A model generated the notes under the pieces. That model was not told where the DNA came from. It did no database searches and saw nothing but the letters and a program-made list of their open reading frames with translations. The translations under genes were made by a program, and so were the position numbers. This document shows, piece after piece, positions 1 to 10,309 of a DNA stretch of 64,000 nt. The number at the start of each line of letters is the position of its first letter. Position 1 is the stretch's first letter. This stretch comes from Jacaranda mimosifolia (lineage: Eukaryota; Streptophyta; Magnoliopsida; Lamiales; Bignoniaceae), in the NCBI GenBank assembly GCA_018894105.1, contig CM032133.1, positions 19,544,501 to 19,608,500 of the forward strand. Reading direction: 5' to 3'.

Positions 1-99
1 ATTAAAGAAAATAACTTATTGAAGAAATAAATTGAGAATACGAGCCGTGAAATCAAAGGAAAAATAGTTGTTGAAGAATGTTGTCATGCTAAGGATGAT

Positions 100-310
100 C
101 TAGGTGAATGTTCCATAAGTGTTAAGTACCCACAAATGCCTGTTCCACCAAGAAATAATAAAAAATTTAGAAACTACATGAATCAGAAAAATACTAAACC
201 GGTTTCAACAACTTCCAAGAAGAATTTCAAACAAATTCGAAAAACATGCTTTACTTGTGGTAGATCTAGTCGTGCTAATTATAAATGTCATATTATATGC
301 TACCAACCAT
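100..310 (+). pseudogene. Copia A gag C-terminal fragment with zinc knuckle
   Basis: The translation contains a basic, Lys/Asn/Gln-rich stretch followed by a CCHC-like knuckle, CFTCGRSSRANYKCH, at about 249-293. The expected spacing is CX2CX4HX4C. The first two cysteines are present but the histidine position is changed, so nucleic-acid binding is doubtful. The upstream part of gag lies outside the window. In family terms this is the nucleocapsid part of a copia Gag; here it is a decayed remnant leading into the protease. Confidence 0.6.
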
Positions 311-401
311 GAATGACCCAACATAGTTAGGGGACCTAAAATAAACTAATGTTTTGCAGGTTCATGCCAAGGAACATTCCCAAAAATAGAAGTAATACTT
401 G

Positions 402-1503
402 GATAGTGAATGTTCTAGGCATATAACAGGGGATACATCCATGTTCCTTAAACTTAACAACTGTCTTGCAAGAAATGTCCTTTATGCAGACAACACAAAC
501 GAACACATAATAGGTAAAGGTATCATTGGTAAACAAACTTGTATTGCTATTGATAATGTATAGCTTGTTGAGCCTTAAGCATAACCTGTTTAGTATCAGT
601 CAACTATGTGATGAAGGTTATGAGGTTAAATTCCATCCTACTCACTATGCCATTAAGCAAAATGAGAAATTGATTTTTACTGCTACCAGGGATAAAAATG
701 TTTATTGTATAACCCTTGATGATTTAATCTATCAAAATGTGGAGTGTTTAGCTATTTTAGATGAATAATGCTGGAAATGGCATAGGAGATTATGTCATGT
801 AAATATGGAGCTTATATCTCATCTCACAAAGAAAGATCTTGTCAAAGGAGTATCAAACTTGAATTACTCCAAGGACATGATATGTCATACATGCCAAAAG
901 GGGAAGCAAATTCGAGCATTCTTTAAACTAAAGAATGAGGTCACAACTTCCAGGCTACTGGAACTTCTATATATTGATCTATTCAGACCTATGAAAATCG
1001 CTTTCCTTGGAGGTAAAAGATATGTGTTTGTCATAGTAGATGATTATACTTGTTTTACGTTGGTTCTATTCCTTGCTCACAAAAATGATGCTCGAAGTGC
1101 TTCCATTCCATTCACTAAAAGGCTTCAAAATGAAAAAAGTTATTTCATTAAGAAAATTCAAAATGACCATGGAATCGAGTTTGATGAAATAAACTTTACT
1201 TTATTTTGTGAGGAACACGGTTACATTCATAATTTTTCTGCTCCTAAAATTTCCCAGCAAAATGGGGTGATTGAAAGGAAAAATCAAATTTTGCAAGAAG
1301 TTGATAGAACCATGCTTAATGAATATGATCATCCAAAATCCTTTTGGGGTAAAGCTGTGAATACGACCTGTTATGTGTCAAATCATATTTTCTTAAGACC
1401 ACTTTTGAGAAAAACCCCATATAAATTGTGGCACGGTAAAGTTCTAAATATTTATTATTTTCGTGTCTTTGGTTGCAAATGTTACATTCTCAATGATAGA
1501 GAC
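402..1503 (+). pseudogene. Copia A protease, GAG-pre-integrase and integrase core (5' part)
   Basis: The protease region starts near 402, where the aspartic motif reads DSE-CSRHITGD instead of DSG-CSRHMTGD, so the catalytic-loop glycine is replaced. A stop near 560 separates it from HNLFSISQLCDEGY. The integrase zinc-binding H/H/C/C is recognisable (WHRRLCHVN near 778-804, CHTCQKGK near 886-909). The catalytic triad residues are present in YIDLFRP, NDHGIEF and NGVIERKNQ. The reading frame runs to FGCKCYILNDRD and is then cut at 1503 by Gypsy 1; it resumes at 12486. Stops at about 561 and 766 and the changed protease motif make it a pseudogene. Confidence 0.8.
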
Positions 1504-2301
1504 TGATGAGGGTGAAAATTGGGAATTAGTGTACTGGGCTATAATCCACTAAAATCAACCAGAGGGTGGTCGAGGGTTGAGCTGCTAATGTATTGGGGTC
1601 GAGTCCTGCAATCAACAGCAAATGTCAGGCTAGCCGAGATGCCCTCAGCTAAGGCACTCCGATGCTCAAGTTAGTATAGAATCGACTAGATAATCGAGCA
1701 GCAGAGTGAGGGCTTAAGGTAAATATGACATACCTTGTTGAAGACAATGTATAAGGGTATTTATAGCCTTTTCATGGGGGTTGGTAAGTCTAGGATGCCC
1801 TTGTCATACATGAAAGGCTTTTATATTCACTTGAGGGCCTTTGGGTCTTCTTCCAACTTTATACTATTCCAGGTGGTGTAGCATAAGGCATGGTGGTATA
1901 ATAGTGGCGTGTACCAGCCTAGTGCAGTTGAGAAAATATAGTACTGTGGTGGCATGCACATTAATGCGGGGCACGCCGCTTGGAGGAGAAATCAATGCGG
2001 CTGAGGGGTTGTCGTCTCGAATTGATTTCCCTGGTTGAGGTTAGTGCCTCCAGGAGATGTCCTCTAAGGCTTTAGTCGACAAGATGCTATCTCGTCGCGG
2101 TTAAACCTCCATAGTCAGATGAGGGCTTGCATATCCTAGTTGCCCTAGACCAAGATCTGGTCGAGAAGGTGAACACCAGTTCTTGCTACAGTAGGCAAGG
2201 TCGGGAAGTCGAGTTCCGATCGATAGGTTGGGCCATCATACATCACAATGCTGCCTTGGTCAAGTATTTTTAGGCTGGGCCTGTTGGGTTATCCCATATC
2301 A
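1504..2301 (-). repeat. Gypsy 1 3' LTR (left copy, 798 bp)
   Basis: It begins TGATGAGGGTGAAAATT and ends CCCATATCA on the plus strand, matching 11861-12480. On the element's own strand it starts TGATATGGG and ends TCATCA. It retains a TATAAATA box on the minus strand at 1758-1765. It is about 178 bp longer than its partner because the other copy has an internal deletion. The adjacent PPT, GGGGGAACTCA read on minus, is at 2302-2315. Confidence 0.9.
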
Positions 2302-2315
2302 TGAGTTCCCCCAAC
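2302..2315 (-). other. Gypsy 1 polypurine tract
   Basis: On the minus strand the bases just inside the 3' LTR read GTTGGGGGAACTCA. The same pattern, GGGGGA(A/C)CTCA, precedes the 3' LTR in Gypsy 2 (31338-31353) and Gypsy 3 (32959-32971), which supports its role as plus-strand primer. Confidence 0.7.
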
Positions 2316-2515
2316 TCCCGAGTCTTGATCGAAAGCATCGACAAGAAGGAAATTAGAATAGCTAAAAGCTGCACACTAGATCAGCTTGACGAAAATCTAA
2401 AGACATCGACCAGGGTTTTGGTGCATTTAATGTGGCAGTTATTCTATGTCAAGCAGAGCGTCAAGCGACGGCTACGTAATTATTATTGTCATTTCGATTG
2501 CCGTGCACCGGGGCC

Positions 2516-2523
2516 TATAAATA
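2516..2523 (+). promoter_or_regulatory. TATA box of the Gypsy 1 antisense gene
   Basis: TATAAATA in a GGGGCC-TATAAATAGA context lies inside the element, 215 bp from the LTR edge and 157 bp before the antisense ORF start at 2673. Equivalent TATAAATA boxes lie in the same relative place in Gypsy 2 (31091-31098, minus) and Gypsy 3 (33133-33140, plus). Confidence 0.6.
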
Positions 2524-2672
2524 GAAATGGAGAAAATCCTCATTTTTACTTTTACTGCATTCTAAGATGTTAATTATCAGGATTTCACTTCTTCCATCCG
2601 CTCATCAAATTATATTTGCTCTTTACAACCTAGTAAGTCTTCTGTTTCGTAGTTTTTCTTTTCGAGCTCAAT

Positions 2673-5190
2673 ATGCTGCATGTGTTTGGTGAGGGTAGCC
2701 CTAGGGAGAGTAACAATGAGGAAATGAGGTTGAATGAGGACTCCACTAACGAGTCTGATAGTTCTTCCGGCAATAACTTGACCTCCAGTGGTTCTAGCAA
2801 TGATCAGGTCACTGTAGGGGGTGAGGCTGGTCTAAGCCAGCCGCCCATCTCCTACGGTCAGTTGTTCATCCCCGACCACCGTTGTGAGATAGTATCAAAA
2901 ATAATCGAGCAGGACTTTATCCATATTAGGCAATTATTCCATGTTCCTTTAGAGTTAGAGCTAATTGTCCCAGGTCCCGACAACATGATGCATCATTCTC
3001 CTACTAGTTACATCACTATCTTCAAGGATGCTCTTCAATGTGGGCTTACGTTTTCGATCGCCGCACATATAGCCGACCTCCTCAGGGGCCTCCAAGTTAG
3101 TATCACCTAACTGCTGCCCAACTATTTTTCAACTATATAGTTTTGTTATCCTCATGCATGTGCACGGTCAACCACCTTATTTTGCTAATTTCAGCAATTT
3201 ATTTCATCTCCCCATGTCTCGTAAGTCAGGAAGTACAGAGGAGTTGGATTTTTATTATCTCACAGCCTGCCCTCATTGAAAATTTTTGGCAACCCCTTCA
3301 TCTTTGTTTCGGCAAAATTAGAAGTCCCGCTACTTTTTATTCGATCTCCTAGTGGGGTTGGGTTTAACATACCCCAGGGTTAGATGAGGGGTCACATCGA
3401 TATGCCTAGGAACTAAACCCCCAGTTGGCCCAACATATTTGTCAAGTATCTAGTTGAGTTAGGGCAGATTGGGGCTTTGGGCTACATCGAGGAGAAAATT
3501 TTGATGCTGGCGGGCTTATCGTCTGCTTAGCTAGATCTTCCTGATAATTCTTGACTAGGTAGTTAGCCTATGCTCATTGTTTTTGTTTTGAAATTGTTGC
3601 ATTTTTTTGGTCGACATATATATCTTATCATTGTTGTTAATGTCGTGCAGATTGAGAAAAAATCATGAATGCAACCCGGGCCCAAGCAATTGCTCGCGCA
3701 CAAAGAAATTGAGAGTGTCAAGAGAACGCTGCAGCTCATCGCGAGGTGCCTGTTGTCGCACCATCCCAAGCCAAATTTCCTGCGATAGCGGCTTTGTCTG
3801 CTTGAGCAGTGGCTCCTCTAGTCTGACCCACTGTTGAGGTGATGATTGGCGCCTTTCCTCGACAGAAGAGGCCCACGGTTGAGCAGAGCGGTCCTGCTAT
3901 GAAGAAAGCTACTACCATCAAGGGCAAGGGTGAGGCAGGGGCTTCAAAGCAACCATCGGGCTATGATCTTTTTGGTCAACAAGACATTGACCTGTTGTTC
4001 GTGTTGCCCAAGCTGTCATCGCCCCGATACAACACTGACAGCTCTATGGCCATTCACAACCCTTGTCGATGCTCACAGCGGGGTCGACCAGGACGATACT
4101 GACCAAGGTGATGATGGTTGGGCTCTTCACGTCCGACCAGAAAAAGTTTATGGAGCTAAGCCAAGATGGGGCATTGAGAGCATTTGCATATTACTCCAAC
4201 ATGGTAAGTTTTTAGTCGAGCATGAATCACTCATCGAGAGCACTATATTTTATCTTTGCGTGTCTTTGTTATGATCGTGTCCATTTTGTAGGTTAGCCAA
4301 CTGGGCTACCATCTTTACAAGGGGTCGAAATTAGCGTTGGGGGAACACGAATAGCTCCAGGAAAGCCAGAGAGATGCTGACACGCTGAAGGCCCAACTCG
4401 AGTCTTCACAAGTGAGGATCGAGCAGTTGGAAGAACAGCTCAAAGAGAGGAACGAATAGCTCAAGCTGAAGGATTCATAGCTTATGCTCACAGTGTCAAA
4501 AAAAAGTAAGATGGACGAGCTACTGATGAAGGCTAGGTTGGATGCGTAGTATGCCTATGGGTCTGGTCGAACTCAGGGGTATAACGCGGCTATGCAGTAC
4601 GCTCGGGAAGAGTTTTTCAAGAAACTACCTTTGATAAGATGAAGGCTATGTAACAATTCATACTGTGCATAGCGATTCAAGAAGCCAACATCGTTTTCTT
4701 CCTCGATGATGCGAAGGAAGCTTTTTAGCCCACGGTCAAGTAGCTCGAGTATCTAAGCTACTAATTCTGGCTTGAAGATAAGGAGCGGATCAACCCCATT
4801 CTGGACGAACAGCTAAAGGAGTATTCGGATCCCGATGAGGGTGTGCCCGAGGAAAGGGCTGCTGCTGTGCTCAAGGAAGGAGCTACTGCTACGCTTGTGG
4901 TTGGCCCTGATGCTGGGTACCAAATGAGGCTCCATGAGGTGGCGAAGGAGTTTAGCTTTGCTAATGAACTCCCATTTGATCTTCTCTACTCCATGGGGAG
5001 CACATTCCTCGGCGATAAAATGGGCCTATCTCAATTGTCTCCTGCAATCCTGCCCTTCCCCACTGCTGCGCTCGAGTAGAAAGTTCAAAGCCCGCCTGTG
5101 GTCATCTCTATTCCTTTGAGCGATGAGCTCGACCAGGCCATTGAAAAGAGCGTGCTAGTCGCGCAAGCTGAGGGTGCTGGTTCCAATGCT
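2673..5190 (+). pseudogene. Gypsy 1 antisense gene (plant 'putative gypsy type transposon' domain, spliced)
   Basis: It runs opposite to gag-pol. The start ATG at 2673 opens a Ser/Asp/Glu/Asn-rich N-terminus, then a folded region (FIHIRQLFHVPLELELIVPG; ALQCGLTFSIAAHIADLLRG) resembling the plant 'putative gypsy type transposon' family (Pfam Transposase_28). A Gln/Glu/Lys-rich coiled coil (about 4330-4500) and a conserved tail (YAREEFFKKLP; QFILCIAIQEAN; ELDQAIEK) follow. Introns with GT-AG borders are seen at 3559-3650 and 4204-4291. Homologous antisense genes are in Gypsy 2 and 3. At least ten stops or frameshifts make this copy non-functional. Function unknown; antisense ORFs have been described in Tat-lineage elements. 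Confidence 0.7.
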
Positions 5191-5796
5191 AGCTTATTGT
5201 ATGTTGTATTTTTGTTTTATGTTTCTGGTCGCCTTGCAAGGCGCTTGTTTTGTCGCTTTTCTTTTGCATTTGTAATCAAACATCAAGATGGAATGGGATA
5301 ACTTTTCTTTGTTATAGATTTTTGTTTGACTTATTTTATTCTTAGCACGTTGCTTATTCTTGTCGAATGTATCGTTCCTCGCTGAGCTACAATAATATGA
5401 AAAATTCTTGATAATCATTTAAAAATGAATCGTCCAGGAAGGAACCAAATTTAATCAAACTCATGGTTGATTTAGAAATTGCCTAGCACAAAAATGAGGG
5501 AGCGAGTCCAAAATATTATTTGCATCTTTGATGCCGGGTTCTTGGTTGACTTAATCTCGATGCAATTATTGTAATATCTGTTTGTTTTTACGAGTCTATT
5601 TTTGACTACGTAGTTGATTTTGCGCTTATTGGTCAAAGCCAAAGTTCTATTATTCATCTTTGAGGTCGACCGTAGGTTGACTTTAGATAAATAATTGGCC
5701 TTATGGTTTGTCGCACGTTTTGTAAACAACGTCGAGTGGTTTTGAAGTTGAAGACCGTTATCGATAATTAGGACGGCTTTGGATGGTTGGCCATTC
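5191..5796. other. Gypsy 1 spacer between antisense gene and tandem repeats
   Basis: AT-rich, GTCGAC-containing sequence with no supported gene. The short ORFs here carry no recognisable motif. It lies tail to tail between the end of the antisense gene and the end of integrase. Confidence 0.5.
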
Positions 5797-6160
5797 ATTA
5801 ACTTAGGCCAGAAGCCTTTACTTTTAAGGTTTTCGCATTGTTGTCGACTACAGGGGTCGACTTTGAATGATCAAGTCGTTTGTTAATTTAGGCTTAAAGC
5901 CTTTATTTTAAAATTTTTACGTCGTTGTCGACTATGGGATCAACTTTGAATGATTACGTCGTTTGTTAATTTAGGCTAGAAGCCTTTATTTTATGATTTT
6001 TGCGCGGTTGTTGACTATGGGGTCGGCTTTGAATGATCAAGTTGTTCATTAATTTGGGCTAGAATCCTTTATTTTACAGTTTGAAACCGACGTCGACTAT
6101 GGGGTCGACTCTGAATGATCAAGTCATTTGTTAATTTAGGCCAGAAGCCTTTATTTTGCG
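5797..6160. repeat. Five tandem ~84-bp repeats in the 3' region of Gypsy 1
   Basis: The anchor TTAATTTAGGC..AAGCCTTTATTT recurs at about 5797, 5883, 5966, 6049 and 6131 (spacing 86, 83, 83, 82 bp). Each unit also carries GTCGACTA.GGG(G)TCGACTTTGAATGAT. The AGGC/GCCT pair in each unit forms a small hairpin. The array lies between the stop of integrase and the antisense gene. A shorter related array is in Gypsy 2 at about 27790-27960. Tandem repeats at this position are known from Tat-lineage elements. Confidence 0.85.
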
Positions 6161-6242
6161 GTGCGGGCAAGGAGTTGTAGAAATATGTGTAGTTTTATTC
6201 ATCTGAAAAGATATTGTAGTACAATGGAGACTTTAAGTCTCT

Positions 6243-7250
6243 TTACACATAGAATTTCTTCAAGTTCGTCGCGTTCCATGGTCGGGGAAGCTCATTGCCA
6301 TTCATGTCTACAAGTTGATACGTATTGTGCTGTGCTACCTTGCTCACCGAGTATGGTCCATCCCATTTCGGGTCGAGCTTTCCCACGTTCTTTGATACTT
6401 CGACCTTTTTAAGAACAAAGTTGCCTACTTTGAAGCTTCTTGGACGAACCGCTTTGTTGTAGTGTTCTACCATTTTTGATCTATATCTCTGCATTGTGGT
6501 GTAAGCTTGCTGGCATAGCTCATCGATGGTTTTCAGGTCGAATTCTCTTTCTGAGGTATTTCTAATTGGATTGAAATGGATTGCTCGAGTGGCATGCTGT
6601 ATTAATTCCGTTGAGATGACTACCTCCAATCCATAGATCAAATTATAAGAGCTATAGCCCGTGGCTATTTGGGGAGTAGTTCTATATACCCATAGCACGT
6701 CAAGGAGGTCGTCTGCCCAACTTGCACTAGTCCCTTCCAGTCAAGCCTTGAGGTGGTCGAGCATAGTTCTATTAGTGACTTTTGATTGTCCAATAGCTTG
6801 GGGGTTCCCCATTGAGGTGAAGTGCTGGCGAATCCCTAAGTTCTCGCACCAATTTCTCGTGCTTCTGCTTTGGAACTGGGTTCTATTGTCTGATATTAAT
6901 ACCTTGGGCAAACCAAAATGGTAGATTATGTTTTTCCATATAAAGCTCTAGATGACTGCATCGGTGATTTTGGGCACTGCTTCTGCTTCGACCCATTTCG
7001 AAATGTATTTGACCGTGATGATTATGGATTTCTTTTGACAAGTTATTTTTGGGAAGGAACCAATAATGTCGATTCCCCTTTGGTCAAATGGCCATGTAAT
7101 TTGGACGTTTACCATCGATGTCGTGGGCTGGTGGGGGATCTTCAAGTGGAGCTGGTAAGAGGGGCATTTTTTGGCGAAGTTGATGGCATCTCTTAGTAAA
7201 GTTGGCTAGAAATAGCCATATCGGATGATATTATGGGCTAGGGATCGTCC
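6243..7250 (-). pseudogene. Gypsy 1 integrase
   Basis: Read right to left: WPFDQRGIDIIGS (first catalytic Asp, near 7080), VLISDNRTQFQSRSTR (second Asp, near 6890), then GQSKVTNRTMLDH (near 6770), where the catalytic Glu expected before VTNRT is Lys. The C-terminal part MLWVYRTTPQIATGYSS to NATNLKKFYV is an open stretch of 151 codons (6243-6698) with the usual gypsy chromodomain-less end. Frameshifts join the pieces. The lost Glu and the stops indicate an inactive enzyme. Gypsy 2 retains Glu at this place. Confidence 0.85.
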
Positions 7251-7734
7251 TCCAAAATAATTGCCGCAAATGCTTGCACGAACCTCATGTAGGACCTCGC
7301 GGGCCTAGTCTGGTGTTAAGTACCTCAATGGTTGTCCAAAAATCAACCTCTTGTAGTGCTGTCTGTGCTTGCCAAAGGCAAACTTGGCCACTTCACCTTT
7401 GAGCCTACGTGCCTCGCCTTTGTCCTCGGGGACTATTCCATGTCTCAAGTAAAGTTTATCACATCTTGCCAAGAAGGGGGAGTGCTTTTTCAATACTCCT
7501 CACTAAGTTCTGGTCGGGAACACTTACAGTGGGCTTGTTGGCAATCAGAAATGTTATTGTTCTAACTCTTGTCCCTTTCATCGAGCTTGCGAACTTGGAT
7601 AGGGCATCGACTCATTCATTTTCTTATTGAAGTACTTGGCTGAGAGTGAATTTTTTGAATAGCTGTTGTAGCCTTTTCACCTCAATCAGGTACTTACTCA
7701 TCGTAGATTCCTTGGCTTCAAAGTTCCCTTCGAC

Positions 7735-7962
7735 CTATTTTGTGACTAGCTGAAAGTCAGTAATAGCCACCAGTTGCTCGACTCCACGGTCCACTACCAT
7801 CCTCATGCTGATGAGGAAGGCCTTGTACTTTGCCTCATTTTTGGTTACCAGGTAGTTGAGCTTGACAGCAAAATCATATTCCTCTGCGAGTGGAGAGCGG
7901 GGTGAAATGACTATCCCTCCTCCTAAAGAGGTTTTCGATCTATCAACGTACAAAGTCCACAC
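7735..7962 (-). pseudogene. Gypsy 1 second (archaeal-type) RNase H
   Basis: A 75-codon open stretch shows WTLYVDRSKTSLGGG, where the first Asp is kept but the usual DGS is DRS. NEAKYKAFL carries the catalytic Glu and ITDFQLV the next Asp. This second RNase H, C-terminal to the ordinary RT-linked RNase H, is characteristic of Tat-lineage gypsy elements and is the main lineage evidence. The next frame toward 7200 continues into the integrase zinc region and is broken. Confidence 0.8.
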
Positions 7963-8128
7963 GAGAGAGCTGTGGTCGTGCTGATTAGGTAGGTCGAGTC
8001 TCTCGACAACAAAATCAGCCTAAAACTTATGCTTTAATAGCAGTGCAAGGTTGGAACGTGATGTCGAATTCGTCGAGCTCGATTGCCCATTTGGTCAGTC
8101 TTCTAGACGTATCTGATTTTGATGGCAC

Positions 8129-9470
8129 CTACTTCAATGGTTGATTTGTCAAGGATATGATCGCATGGGATTGAAAGTATGGCCTTAACTTTTGAACTGT
8201 TGTGACCAGGGCAAGGGCGAACTTCTCGATCTCAAGGTAGTTGTGTTCGGCACCCTGTAGTGCCTTGCTACAGTAATAGACAAGTCGATGGGTCCCATCT
8301 CCGGCCAAGACCAAGACCGAGCTGATTGAGTCTGATGAAATTGCTAAGTACAGGTGCAAAACTTCTCCCAGTTCTGGTTTGGCTAACATGGGTGCTGAGG
8401 TGAGGTAACATTTCAGTTCAACCAGGGCTTGGTCACACTGTTCTGACCATTGAAAACCTGACTTTTTCGTGTTTCTTAGGATTTTGAAGAAAGGTAAGCT
8501 TTTATCGACTAATCATGCAATGAACCTTCCTACTGCTATGATCCTTCCGATCAGGTGCTGCACATCTTTGACTATTTTAGGGGGTGTACTGTCCAAAATA
8601 GCTTGAATTTTCTGTGGGTTTGCTTTGATGCCTCATTGGCTAACCATATACTTAAAAATTTATCTCATCTAACCTAAAAGTATATATGTTAGGGTTGAGT
8701 TTTATTTCAAATGCTCTTAGTATTGAGAATGTGTGGTTGAGGTCGATCAGATGATCTTATGCTTTTTCTATTTTGATAATCATGTCGTCAACATAGACCT
8801 CTATGGATTTTTCGATCTCACTCTTGAACATAAAGTTCACTAGCCTTTGATAAGTTGCACCTGCGTTCTTGAGCCCAAAGGGCATGACTAAAAATAATAA
8901 TAAACCCCATTGGGGACGACAAATGATGTCTTGTCCTTGTCCTTGGGAGCCATAAAAATTTGGTACTAAACTTGGAATGCATCATTCATACTTAATATTT
9001 CACAACCAACAGTAGAATCGATTAGCAAATCTATACGAGGCAGGGGGTAAGGATCTTTAGGGAAAGATTTATTCAAATCAGTAACGTCATTACACATGTG
9101 CCATTTTCGCTCACTTTTGGGGATAAGGACTACATTAGAAATCTAACTTAGGTACTGAATTTCAATAATATATCCTACCTCTAAAAGCTTGTTGACTTCC
9201 TTTTCGATGATCTGGCACCTTTCAGCATTAAAGGTCCTAGTCTTCTGCTTTACTGGCTTGTATGAGGGGTCCACGTTCAGTCGGTGGACGATGATACTAG
9301 GGTTGATTCCCTGAAGGTCGAAGGCCTTCCAAGTAAAAACATCAATGTTTCTTCAGAGGAAATTGACCATGAGACATTCCATGCTGCTGACCATATCTGT
9401 TCTAATCCTAGTAGTCTTGTCGAGGTTTTCTAGCTCCAGCTCGATTGTCTTGAACTCCCCAATAGGCTAG
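8129..9470 (-). pseudogene. Gypsy 1 reverse transcriptase and RT-linked RNase H
   Basis: The minus-strand translation contains WHMCNDVTDLNK and FPKDPYPLPRIDLL (near 9010-9115). The polymerase box YVDDM is at 8781-8795, with EKSIEVYVDDM context. The downstream RNase H shows LYLAISSDSISSVL and YYCSKALQGAEHNY with EIEKFALALV (8129-8389). The domain copies retroelement RNA into DNA. Several stops separate the palm region from RNase H, so it is a pseudogene. Confidence 0.85.
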
Positions 9471-9529
9471 ACTCTAGTCTCTTCGAGCTTGTGCTTCTTG
9501 GATTGTTGTCCCTCATTGGGTTTCGCTAC

Positions 9530-10021
9530 TTAGGCGTTCCCTGAGGGTTTCAGTTTTGGTTGATTCTTTTGTTCGCTGGCCTTGACCGAGATAGTGTAAT
9601 AGCGCCATGCTTCCTTGACATTACCCAATAGTTCACCAGTGCCGACAGTAGTTAGAAATTTGACCTTCATATGGTTGGTCGAAACAATGGTACAAAAGTC
9701 ATTCAAAGCTGGTCGTCCGATTATGATGTTGTAGGCAAAAGGGACATCGATGACCAGATAGTTGGTCATGAGGGTTCTCATTCGGAGGGCATTCCCGAGT
9801 AATGTAGACAGGTTGATGGATCCCTCAGGGATGATTTTTAACCCCTCAAATCCAACCAGTGGCATACGGATGGGCTCAAACTTCAGCTTGTCGAACTTCA
9901 TTCTCTGTAAGGTCGACAAAAATATGATGTTTGTAGAATTGTCGTTGTCGACTGGTATCTTTCTGACATCAAAATTTTGTAATTTCTGTAGGCACCACCA
10001 AGGCGTAGCCCAACTTGCCAT
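9530..10021 (-). pseudogene. Gypsy 1 aspartic protease region
   Basis: A 163-codon open stretch with VDNDNSTNIIFLSTLQRM at the active-site position (family form VD-G/N-SS-DI-F) and YNIIIGRPALNDF at the conserved GR-LN motif. These two motifs define the retropepsin of Tat-like elements. The DTG/DSG triplet is degenerate (DNS), which may reflect decay. It follows gag and precedes RT in the usual order. Confidence 0.75.
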
Positions 10022-10309
10022 TGACTACTTGATTTTCCACATGTGCAAGGTCTGCATCGGAGAAAGAAATTGGCTTGGTGCTGGTCAAGAGTTGATATAC
10101 AGTTTCGACCGGATAAGATTTTGTTGACTCCAATCTTTGCTAACTCTATCTTTGGGCTGACTTAGAATCCCACTTCCCCTCTCCCCCACATTAGGCTTTC
10201 TGCTATGGTGTCAATCGCTCTTCTGATGGGTGGGCGGGGATCATGGGAAGACTTCTTTCCTTTATCTTCCTTTTTTGGGCTAACTAGCATTTCTCTACGG
10301 AGAGTTTAG

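Noticed and set aside
4843..5119. Two overlapping plus-strand ORFs
   Set aside because: The first belongs to the broken antisense gene and is covered there; the second is its shadow frame.
2301..5190. Reading the antisense region as a captured host gene
   Set aside because: The same gene is present at the same place in all three related elements, so it belongs to the family.
5797..6160. CRISPR-like array
   Set aside because: Direct repeats are contiguous, without unique spacers, and this is plant DNA.
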